A DNA stretch of 64,000 bases from Streptomyces sp. SAI-127 (GTDB lineage: Bacteria; Actinomycetota; Actinomycetes; Streptomycetales; Streptomycetaceae): NCBI RefSeq assembly GCF_029894425.1, contig NZ_JARXYJ010000001.1, forward strand, positions 4,526,001 to 4,590,000, in the 5' to 3' direction. The notes under the pieces are model-generated. The model was given only the letters and a program-made list of their open reading frames with translations. It was not told where the DNA came from and searched no databases. A program made the position numbers and the translations under genes. This document shows positions 57,623 through 64,000 of the stretch, piece after piece. Position 1 is the stretch's first letter. Each line of letters opens with the position of its first letter.

Positions 57623-58147
57623 TCAGGTGAGCGGCAGCAGCATGATCACGTCGTCCCGGTCGTCACCCGGTGCGACGCGGATCGCGCCGGGTATGCGGCC
57701 GACCTCCTTGTAGCCGCAGGAGCCGTAGAAACGCTCCAGACCCAGGCCGCCGCGGCAGGTGAGCCGTATCGCCTCGATGTCCTCGAAGGTGCGGCCCGCG
57801 TCGGCCGCCGCGGTGAGGAGGTCGCGGCCGTAGCCCCTGCCCTGGTGGCGGGGGTGGACCATCACCGTGTACAGCCACACCCAGTGGGTCATGAGCCGGT
57901 GCGTGTTGAAGCTGAAGAAGGCGGTGGCGGCGACCTGTCCGTCCTCGTCGTGTCCGACGAGCAGCCGCGTCCGTCCCTCCGCCATCTCCACGAAGTGCTT
58001 CACCAGTTCGGGGCGGATCGTCTCCCGTTCCACCGGCGCCACGAAACCGACGGCGCCGCCCGCGTTGGAGACGTCCGTCCACAGGTCGAGGATCCCGTCG
58101 CGGAGGGCGGGGGTGACGGCCGGGTCGAGGGTGAAGGTAAGGGGCAT
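57623..58147 (-). CDS. GNAT family N-acetyltransferase
   Basis: A 174-residue acetyltransferase. Motif A is VMVHPRHQGRGYGRDLLTAA (about 93-112), and motif B LERFYGSCGYKEVGR. Substrate unknown. The ATG at 58147 has no ribosome site, so it may be leaderless; a TTG at 58153 is in frame. Confidence 0.85.
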   Translation of the reverse strand: MPLTFTLDPAVTPALRDGILDLWTDVSNAGGAVGFVAPVERETIRPELVKHFVEMAEGRTRLLVGHDEDGQVAATAFFSFNTHRLMTHWVWLYTVMVHPRHQGRGYGRDLLTAAADAGRTFEDIEAIRLTCRGGLGLERFYGSCGYKEVGRIPGAIRVAPGDDRDDVIMLLPLT

Positions 58148-58205
58148 GGGCAAAGGTTAGACATTACGTATCTGGCGCCTCAACCCGGTTCCGGCGTCAC
58201 ATGCG

Positions 58206-58856
58206 TCACCCCAGCGCCCGGGCCGCCACCTCCAGGTCCGACACCAGGCCCCGGTACGCGCCCTCCCTGTCCTCGGCCCGCAGCACGGCCGACGGATGCA
58301 CGGTCGGCACGAGCCGCTCCCGTCTGCCGTGGATCTCCTCCTCCAGCACGGTGCCGCGCACCTGCGTCACCCGGAACGACGAGCCGAGCAGCGCCTTGCC
58401 CGCGGTGGCGCCGAGGACGACGATCAACTCCGGTTCGACGAGCTCCAGCTCCTTGGCGAGCCAGGGGCCGCAGGCCGTCATCTCCCGGAGGCTGGGCGCC
58501 TTGTGGATACGGCGCTTGCGGGGCTCGGCCTGGGTGAACTTGAAGTGCTTCACCGCGTTGGTGACATAGGCGTCCGCCGGTTCGATACCGGCCTCCGCGA
58601 GGGCACGGTCGAGCAGCTTGCCTGCGGGACCGACGAAGGGCTTCCCCTGCCGGTCCTCCTGGTCACCGGGCTGCTCCCCGACAAGCATCACGCGCGCGTG
58701 TGCGGCGCCCTCACCGAAGACGGTCTGCGTGGCGTCCCGGTGCAGCGGACAGCCACGGCAGCCGGCGGCGGCCTCGCGCAGGGCGGCCAGACCGCCGCGG
58801 CCGGGAACGAAGGGTTCAGCGGTGTAGGCGTCTTCGGGTGACTTGGTGCTCACCAT
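58206..58856 (-). CDS. UdgX-type uracil-DNA glycosylase
   Basis: A 216-residue family-4/UdgX glycosylase. Motif A GEQPGDQED (60-68), the R-loop motif KRRIH (114-118, His118), motif B VPTVHPSAVL, and iron-sulfur cysteines in CRGC (33, 36) and TACGPWL (129). The KRRIH His forms a covalent bond with the uracil-derived abasic site in M. smegmatis UdgX, so this one is likely suicidal too. Only three cysteines are seen in the protein, so the fourth cluster ligand is unclear. Start ATG at 58856; GTG at 58853 adjacent. Confidence 0.9.
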   Translation of the reverse strand: MVSTKSPEDAYTAEPFVPGRGGLAALREAAAGCRGCPLHRDATQTVFGEGAAHARVMLVGEQPGDQEDRQGKPFVGPAGKLLDRALAEAGIEPADAYVTNAVKHFKFTQAEPRKRRIHKAPSLREMTACGPWLAKELELVEPELIVVLGATAGKALLGSSFRVTQVRGTVLEEEIHGRRERLVPTVHPSAVLRAEDREGAYRGLVSDLEVAARALG

Positions 58857-58900
58857 GCTGGGCGAGTACCCAGGGTCGGGGAACGCGAACGACGGGGACG

Positions 58901-59245
58901 ACTTGCGCCGGAAGCGCGGCTGCGGGCCGGTGGGGGCCGGTCGCGCCCGCGCGGCGGTAGCCGCACATCGATACAGCCCCGCGCCCCTGAGTGGCCGCAG
59001 CTGCCGTCCGCCAGGGGGCGGCGTCGCTGCGGGCGGGCCCGCGCGACCGGAGGGGACCACTTGCGCCGGAAGCGCGGCTGCGGGCCGGTGGGGGCCGGCC
59101 GCGCCCGCGCGGCGGTAGCCGCACATCGATACAGCCCCGCGCCCCTAGGGGGCTGCAGCTGCCGTCCGCCGGGGGCCCGCGCGACCGGAGGGAGCCACTT
59201 CGCCGGAGGCGCGGGGGGCCGGTCGCGCGGTTCTCCGCGCCGCTG
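58901..59245. repeat. Tandem GC-rich intergenic repeats
   Basis: A ~88-base unit (opening ACTTGCGCCGGAAGCGCGGC, including GTAGCCGCACATCGATACAG and ending CCCCGCGCCCCT) occurs at 58901 and again at 59059, 158 bases later; the intervening ~70 bases are also partly alike. A third, shortened copy starts near 59197 and merges into GGTCGCGCGGTTCTCCGCGCCGCT. These belong to the Streptomyces hairpin-type intergenic repeats. The 58857-59262 gap holds no gene; it contains only this array. Confidence 0.85.
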
Positions 59246-59262
59246 GGGCTCCGGCCTCGGGG

Positions 59263-60426
59263 TCAGAGCCGCATCGGCTGCGGCTCCTCCCGGCGGCCCG
59301 CGTCCGGGCCGTCGTACTCGCGAATGATCTCGTACCGGGTGTTCCGCTCCACCGGGCGGAAGCCCGCGTCGCGGATCAGGTCCAGCAGGTCCTCGCGGGT
59401 CAGCTTGTTCGGGGTGCCGTAGTTGTCGGCGTCGTGGGTGATCTTGTACTCGACCACCGAGCCATCCATGTCGTCCGCGCCGTGCTGGAGGGCCAGCTGG
59501 GCGGTCTGGACGCCGTGCATCACCCAGAAGACCTTGACGTGCGGGACGTTGTCGAACAGCAGCCGGGAGACCGCGAAGGTCTTCAGGGCCTCGGCGCCCG
59601 TCGCCATCCGCGTCCGCGCCTGGAGGCGGTTCCTGACCTTGCCGTCCTTCACGTCCACGAAGTCGTGCTGGTAGCGCAGCGGGATGAAGACCTGGAAGCC
59701 ACCGGTCTCGTCCTGGAGCTCGCGCAGGCGCAGGACGTGGTCCACGCGGTGCCGGTGCTCCTCGATGTGGCCGTACAGCATGGTGCTCGGGGTCTTGAGA
59801 CCCTTCTCGTGCGCCAGGCGGTGGATCCGGGACCAGTCCTCCCAGTGGGTCCGGTGGTCCACGATGTGCTGCCGGACCTCCCAGTCGAAGATCTCCGCGC
59901 CACCGCCGGTGAGGGACTCCAGGCCCGCGTCGATCAGCTCGTCCAGGATCTCCGAAGCCGACAGACCCGAGATGGTCTCGAAGTGGTGGATCTCCGTCGC
60001 GGTGAAGGCCTTCAGGGAGACGTCCGGAAGCGCGGCCTTCAGCTCGCGCAGCGACCGCGGGTAGTAGCGCCACGGCAGGTTCGGGTGCAGGCCGTTGACG
60101 ATGTGCAGCTCGGTGAGGTTCTCGCCCTCCATCGCCTTGGCGAGCTTCACCGCCTCCTCGATGCGCATCGTGTACGCGTCCTTCTCGCCCGGCTTGCGCT
60201 GGAAGGAGCAGTAGGCGCAGGACGCCGTGCACACGTTGGTCATGTTGAGGTGGCGGTTGACGTTGAAGTGGACGACGTCGCCGTTCTTCCGCGTCCGCAC
60301 CTCGTGCGCGAGGCCGCCGAGCCAGGCCAGGTCGTCCGACTCGTACAGTGCGATGCCGTCCTCACGGGTCAGCCGTTCACCGGCCCCGACCTTCTCCTCC
60401 AGCTCGCGCTTGAGCCCGACATCCAT
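59263..60426 (-). CDS. mqnE: Aminofutalosine synthase
   Basis: A 387-residue radical SAM enzyme that joins the MqnA product to SAM-derived adenosine to make aminofutalosine. Cluster motif CTASCAYC (Cys 66, 70, 73), then SFQRKPGEKDAYT, TELHIVNGLHPNLPWRYYP, ESLTGGGAEIFDWEVR and YGHIEEHRHRVDH. The ATG at 60426 has AAGAGGTG upstream. The Lrp gene ends 47 bases before it, so they may share a transcript. Confidence 0.95.
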   Translation of the reverse strand: MDVGLKRELEEKVGAGERLTREDGIALYESDDLAWLGGLAHEVRTRKNGDVVHFNVNRHLNMTNVCTASCAYCSFQRKPGEKDAYTMRIEEAVKLAKAMEGENLTELHIVNGLHPNLPWRYYPRSLRELKAALPDVSLKAFTATEIHHFETISGLSASEILDELIDAGLESLTGGGAEIFDWEVRQHIVDHRTHWEDWSRIHRLAHEKGLKTPSTMLYGHIEEHRHRVDHVLRLRELQDETGGFQVFIPLRYQHDFVDVKDGKVRNRLQARTRMATGAEALKTFAVSRLLFDNVPHVKVFWVMHGVQTAQLALQHGADDMDGSVVEYKITHDADNYGTPNKLTREDLLDLIRDAGFRPVERNTRYEIIREYDGPDAGRREEPQPMRL

Positions 60427-60473
60427 GCCCACACCTCTTCCGACGACCCCGAACGACTCCGACAACCGTACGT

Positions 60474-60929
60474 CTACGCCTCTTCGGGCAGCTCTCCGAC
60501 CCGGTTCTCCCACTTCGTGGAGAGCACGATCGTGGTACGAGTCCGGGAGACGCCCTTGGTCCCGGACAGCCGCCGGATGATCTTCTCCAGACCGTCGACG
60601 TCCGACGCCCGGACCTTCAGCATGTACGAGTCGTCGCCCGCGATGAACCAGCAGTCCTCGATCTCGCCGAGGTCCCTCAGCCGGCGCGCCACGTCCTCGT
60701 GGTCGACCGCGTCCCCCAGCGAGATACCGATCAGCGCGGTGACGCCGAGGCCGAGCGAGGCGGCGTCGACGGTGGCGCGGTAACCGGTGATGACCCCGGC
60801 CGCCTCCAGCCGGTTGATGCGGTCGGTGACACTGGGTCCCGACAGACCGACGAGGCGTCCCAGCTCCGCGTAGGAGGCCCGGCCGTTCTCCCTCAGGGCC
60901 TGGATGAGCTGCCTGTCCACCGCGTCCAT
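60474..60929 (-). CDS. Lrp/AsnC family transcriptional regulator
   Basis: A 151-residue regulator. N-terminal helix-turn-helix DAVDRQLIQALRENGRASYAELGRLVGLSGPSVTDRINRLEAAGVI and a C-terminal RAM/AsnC domain (ALIGISLGDAVDHEDVARRL, CWFIAGDDSYMLKVRASD). It responds to small amino-acid-like ligands in this family. Placed just upstream of mqnE. Confidence 0.93.
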   Translation of the reverse strand: MDAVDRQLIQALRENGRASYAELGRLVGLSGPSVTDRINRLEAAGVITGYRATVDAASLGLGVTALIGISLGDAVDHEDVARRLRDLGEIEDCWFIAGDDSYMLKVRASDVDGLEKIIRRLSGTKGVSRTRTTIVLSTKWENRVGELPEEA

Positions 60930-60984
60930 GCGATCGAAGCCTTCCGCTGAAAAGTGCCTGAAGTGATGAGAGGTACTGCCACGT

Positions 60985-61028
60985 GCCTTAGTGACCGCTT
61001 GCCTTACTGACCGCTTGCCTTACCGACC
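60985..61028. repeat. 16-bp tandem repeat after ubiX
   Basis: GCCTTAGTGACCGCTT and GCCTTACTGACCGCTT stand directly next to each other, followed by a partial GCCTTACCGACC that runs into the last codons of the ubiX gene. It has no coding role. Confidence 0.7.
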
Positions 61029-61703
61029 CGACGTGCCGCCGCCCAGTTCGCCCTCCCAGCGGCGGTACAGCCCGTGCCCGACCCCCGCCGCGTCCAGCAC
61101 CCGCCCGGCGACGAAGTCCACCAGGTCCTGGATGTGGGTCGCCCCCGCGTAGAAGGCGGGCGAGGCGGGGACGACGGTCGCGCCCGCGTCGTCGAGCGTG
61201 ACGAGGTGCCGGAGGGTCTGGCCGTTCAAGGGGGTTTCCCGTACGGCCACGACCAGCTTGCGGCGCTCCTTGAGAGTGACGCTCGCGGCCCGCTGCAGCA
61301 GGTCCTTGGAGAGGCCGAGGGCGACTCCGGCGACGCAGGCGGTGGAGGCGGGGACGATCAGCATCCCCTTGCTCGGATACGACCCCGAGGACGGCCCCGC
61401 GGCCAGGTCCCCGGGGTGCCAGTACCGCACGTCGGTGATGTCCGCCTCGAAGGTGCCGGGCTTGCCGTCGGCCCCCCGGTCCAGCCATTCCCGCAGGTCC
61501 TCGCGCCAGTGCGCGTCCCGGAAGGAGATCCCCGTCTCGTCGAGGAGGGTGAGCCGCGAGGCACGGGAGACCACCAGGTCGACGCTCTCACCGGCGGCGA
61601 GGAGCGCACGCAGCACGGACGCGGCATACGGGGTGCCGGAGGCGCCGGACACCCCTACGATCCAAGGCGTACGCCGTGTCTCTCCTGGCTTGACTGGGTT
61701 CAC
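61020..61703 (-). CDS. ubiX: UbiX family flavin prenyltransferase (menaquinone pathway)
   Basis: A 227-residue enzyme that prenylates FMN; prFMN is the cofactor of UbiD-type decarboxylases. Motifs: VGVSGASGTPYAASVLRALL at the start, IVPASTACVAGVALGLSKDLLQRAASV and RRKLVVAVRETPL. With mqnP and mqnL near by it most likely serves MqnL (known as MqnM in Streptomyces). The GTG start at 61703 follows GGGGG; the open upstream frame is antisense to the rhomboid gene. Confidence 0.9.
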   Translation of the reverse strand: MNPVKPGETRRTPWIVGVSGASGTPYAASVLRALLAAGESVDLVVSRASRLTLLDETGISFRDAHWREDLREWLDRGADGKPGTFEADITDVRYWHPGDLAAGPSSGSYPSKGMLIVPASTACVAGVALGLSKDLLQRAASVTLKERRKLVVAVRETPLNGQTLRHLVTLDDAGATVVPASPAFYAGATHIQDLVDFVAGRVLDAAGVGHGLYRRWEGELGGGTSGR

Positions 61704-61779
61704 ACCCCCGAGCCTATCCGGCGTCACAGGGTGGGAACCGGCCAAGGGGGCCGGTCGTTCCCTGGAGGGGGACGGGTGA

Positions 61780-62388
61780 GTGGTGGGGGTTGCCATGACG
61801 GGCAGGGAACTCGAGTACTCGCGCGGTGATCGTGCGAAGGCCGCGGCCAAGCTGATGGTGGGCTGGGTCGCGCTGCTGTGGCTGCTGGAAGTCGTGGACG
61901 TGGCGAGCGGCCACGCGCTCGACGGCCTCGGCATCACACCACGCACCCCGTCCGAGCTGGTCGACGTCGTCCCGGCCGCCTTCATCCACTTCGGCTTCGC
62001 CCACGTGGCCGCGAACAGCGTCCCGCTGCTGGTCATGGGTTTCCTCGCGGCCCTCGGCGGCCTGCGCCGGTTCGCCGCCGTCTGCGCACTGATCATCGTG
62101 GCCGACGGTCTGGGCGTCTGGCTCATAGCCCCGGCCCACACCAACACGGCGGGCGCGTCGGGCCTGATCTTCGGCCTGTTCGGCTACCTGCTGGTCACCG
62201 GCTTCGTGGAGCGGCGCCCCCTGGGGGTGCTGGTGGGCCTGCTGGTCGGTGCGGTCTGGGGCACGTCGATACTGGTGGGCCTGGCGCCCACGCAGTCGGG
62301 GGTCAGCTGGCAGGGGCACCTGCTGGGACTGGTGGCGGGAGTGGTGACGGCGTTCGTGTTCAAGCGCCGGACGCCTGAACCCGCCTAG
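61780..62388 (+). CDS. Rhomboid family intramembrane protease
   Basis: A 202-residue six-helix protein. The Ser nucleophile is in NTAGASGLIFGLFGYLL and the His in SGVSWQGHLLGLVAGVV, the rhomboid pair. A conserved His/Asn-bearing stretch FIHFGFAHVAANSVPLLVMGF matches the H-x-x-x-N oxyanion helix. Substrates unknown. GTG at 61780 follows GGAGGGG at good spacing; an ATG at 61795 is an alternative. Convergent with mqnP. Confidence 0.87.
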   Translation: MVGVAMTGRELEYSRGDRAKAAAKLMVGWVALLWLLEVVDVASGHALDGLGITPRTPSELVDVVPAAFIHFGFAHVAANSVPLLVMGFLAALGGLRRFAAVCALIIVADGLGVWLIAPAHTNTAGASGLIFGLFGYLLVTGFVERRPLGVLVGLLVGAVWGTSILVGLAPTQSGVSWQGHLLGLVAGVVTAFVFKRRTPEPA

Positions 62389-62403
62389 CGGCGCGGGGCC
62401 GGG

Positions 62404-63306
62404 TCAGACCGTCAGTCCCCGCACCAGCAGATCCAGCAACGCACACACGAACAGGGCAATCCCGATGAAGCCGTTGACGCTGAAGAACGCCCGGTTCAGG
62501 CGGGACAGATCATGCGGCCGCACGATCGAGTGCTCGTACACGAACGCACTCGCCACGATCATCAGCCCCACCCAGAAGAACCCGCCCGCCTCCGTGGCGA
62601 CGGCGTACCAGATGAGGAGGGACATCGTCAGGAAGTGACAGACCCGGGCACCCCAGATCGCCGCGGGGATACCGAAGCGCGCCGGCACCGACATGACGCC
62701 GATCTCCCGGTCCGTCTCCACGTCCTGGCAGGCGTAGATCAGGTCGAACCCGCCGATCCAGATGCCGACGGCGAGGCCCAGGACGACCGCGTCCCAGGAC
62801 CAGGAGCCCGTGATCGCGAGCCAGCCGCCCACCGGCCCCATCGCCTGGGCGAGACCCAGGATGGCCTGGGGGAAGTTCGTGAACCGCTTGCCGTACGGGT
62901 AGACCACCATCGGGATGACGGCGACCGGGGCCAGCGCCAGGCACAGCGGGTTCAGCAGCGCGGCCGAGCCGAGGAAGACCACGACAGCGACCAGCGCACC
63001 GGTCCAGGCGTGCTTCACGGACATCGCACCGGTGACCAGCTCCCGCTGTGCCGTCCGGGGGTTCCGCGCGTCGATCTCCCGGTCGATGATCCGGTTGACC
63101 GCCATCGCGAAGGTCCGCAGCCCCACCATGCAGATCGTGACCAGGAGCAGCCGCCCCCAGTGGATGTTCTTGTCCCACTCGAACATCGCGGTGAGCGCGG
63201 CGATGTACGCGAACGGCAGCGCGAAGACCGAGTGCTCGATCATCACCAGCCGCAGGAAGGCTTTCGTGCGTCCCGGTTGCGGTAGTGCCGCGGAGGCGCT
63301 GCTCAC
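62404..63306 (-). CDS. mqnP: Menaquinone biosynthesis prenyltransferase
   Basis: A 300-residue UbiA-type membrane enzyme with about eight helices that attaches the polyprenyl chain to 1,4-dihydroxy-6-naphthoate. The two metal-diphosphate motifs are NRIIDREIDARNPRT and DLIYACQDVETDREIG. Its GTG overlaps the mqnL stop by four bases, coupling prenylation and decarboxylation. Confidence 0.92.
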   Translation of the reverse strand: MSSASAALPQPGRTKAFLRLVMIEHSVFALPFAYIAALTAMFEWDKNIHWGRLLLVTICMVGLRTFAMAVNRIIDREIDARNPRTAQRELVTGAMSVKHAWTGALVAVVVFLGSAALLNPLCLALAPVAVIPMVVYPYGKRFTNFPQAILGLAQAMGPVGGWLAITGSWSWDAVVLGLAVGIWIGGFDLIYACQDVETDREIGVMSVPARFGIPAAIWGARVCHFLTMSLLIWYAVATEAGGFFWVGLMIVASAFVYEHSIVRPHDLSRLNRAFFSVNGFIGIALFVCALLDLLVRGLTV

Positions 63307-64000
63307 AGTCCGTACTCCTTCCACCGGCGGTCGACCTTCGCCGCCGTCTCCGGGTCGGACAGCACCATGTCGGGCCAGCCGCCGTCGCGCGTGTAGCCCT
63401 CCTCGGGCCACTTCCTCGTCGCGTCGATGCCCGCCTTGCCGCCCCAGAACTGCTGGTAGGAGGCATGGTCGAGGTGATCGACGGGTCCCTCGACGACCGA
63501 GAGGTCACGGGCGTAGTCCGTGTTGCCCAGCGCCCGCCAGGCGACCTCGTGCAGATCGTGCACGTCGCAGTCGGCGTCGACGACCACGATCAGCTTGGTC
63601 AGGGACATCATGTGTGCCCCCCAGACCGCGTGCATCACCTTCTGCGCGTGCTTCGGGTACTTCTTGTCGATCGAGACGATCGCGCAGTTGTGGAAGCCGC
63701 CGGCCTCGGGCAGGTGGTAGTCCACGATGTCCGGCACGATGATCTTCAGCAACGGAAGAAAGAACCGTTCCGTCGCACGGCCCAGCGGTCCGTCCTCCGT
63801 CGGGGGGCGGCCTACGACGATCGACTGAAGCAGCGGCCGCTTCCGCATCGTCACGCAGTCGATCTTCAGTGCCGGGAACGGCTCCTGCGGGGTGTAGAAC
63901 CCGGTGTGGTCGCCGAAGGGTCCCTCCGGCAGCATCTCGCCCGGCTCCAGCCACCCCTCGATGACCACCTCGGCCTGCGCCGGGACCTGGAGCGGGACCG
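63303..64000 (-). CDS. mqnL: Menaquinone biosynthesis UbiD-type decarboxylase (5' truncated)
   Basis: The last 232 residues of a UbiD-family enzyme; the start lies beyond the window. VPAQAEVVIEGWLEPGEMLPEGPFGDHTGFY is the segment with the conserved Glu and the FGDHTG motif (roughly residues 6-36 of the visible part), and PEAGGFHNCAIVSIDKKYPKHAQ, DADCDVHDLHEVAWRA follow. It decarboxylates the prenylated naphthoate with prFMN. Order mqnL-mqnP and then ubiX in the same direction suggests one pathway block. Confidence 0.93.
   Translation of the reverse strand, partial: VPLQVPAQAEVVIEGWLEPGEMLPEGPFGDHTGFYTPQEPFPALKIDCVTMRKRPLLQSIVVGRPPTEDGPLGRATERFFLPLLKIIVPDIVDYHLPEAGGFHNCAIVSIDKKYPKHAQKVMHAVWGAHMMSLTKLIVVVDADCDVHDLHEVAWRALGNTDYARDLSVVEGPVDHLDHASYQQFWGGKAGIDATRKWPEEGYTRDGGWPDMVLSDPETAAKVDRRWKEYGL

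Overview
The window is high-GC actinobacterial chromosome, almost certainly Streptomyces. Evidence: strong GC third-position bias with long antisense shadow ORFs, GTG starts with GTGA/ATGA stop-start overlaps, a MenG/Mqn futalosine-type menaquinone pathway, DUF397/DUF5753 and SMI1-type accessory genes, and short palindromic intergenic repeats of the GTTCCCCGCGCCCCT type. From memory, the gene order resembles the S. coelicolor SCO4490-SCO4578 interval with the direction reversed. No rRNA, tRNA, CRISPR, prophage or transposase was seen.

Layout. 0-3.8 kb: the end of a flavoprotein fused to HEAT repeats, then a RecQ helicase. 3.9-20.2 kb: the complete 14-gene respiratory complex I operon nuoA-N on the minus strand, closed by a terminator and headed by a -10 box and a Rex-type NADH-sensing operator. 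Two of its genes (nuoI, nuoF) carry an apparent single-base insertion as written. 20.7-24.9 kb: NlpC/P60 hydrolase, peptide deformylase, geranylgeranyl-reductase-like flavoprotein, acetyltransferase and PASTA protein. 24.9-29.6 kb: a translationally coupled operon of a proline-rich membrane protein, a deacetylase-glycosyltransferase fusion, a membrane acyltransferase and menG. 29.8-36.6 kb: GH18-like lipoprotein, mqnC with an amidohydrolase-like partner, prepilin peptidase with a Ser/Thr kinase, mqnA, and a cold-shock gene. 36.7-38.7 kb: an XRE-cupin regulator divergent from azlC-azlD, whose junction holds a 119-bp tandem expansion. 38.7-50.7 kb: accessory genes (methyltransferase, Tat-exported flavoprotein, LysR, SMI1, HATPase/XRE/DUF397 set, a two-gene membrane/coiled-coil operon, PNGase-A-like protein, MFS transporter with Ig-like tail). 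50.7-57.2 kb: a fatty-acid block (acyl-CoA ligase, thiolase, FabG4-like reductase, MaoC dehydratase, TetR). 57.2-64 kb: DUF4229, GNAT, a UdgX-like glycosylase, mqnE, Lrp regulator, ubiX, rhomboid, mqnP and the start-truncated mqnL.

How it fits together. Complex I reduces menaquinone, and most of the genes that make menaquinone by the futalosine route (mqnA, mqnE, mqnC, ubiX, mqnP, mqnL, menG, plus a candidate side-chain reductase) are scattered through the same 64 kb; mqnB and mqnD are not here. The main observations for follow-up are the 119-bp azlC/azlD tandem array encoding three overlapping 40-residue mini-ORFs, the two nuo frameshifts, the surface-polysaccharide operon coupled to menG, the MFS-Ig fusion, and the two-gene AAGGD-motif operon.
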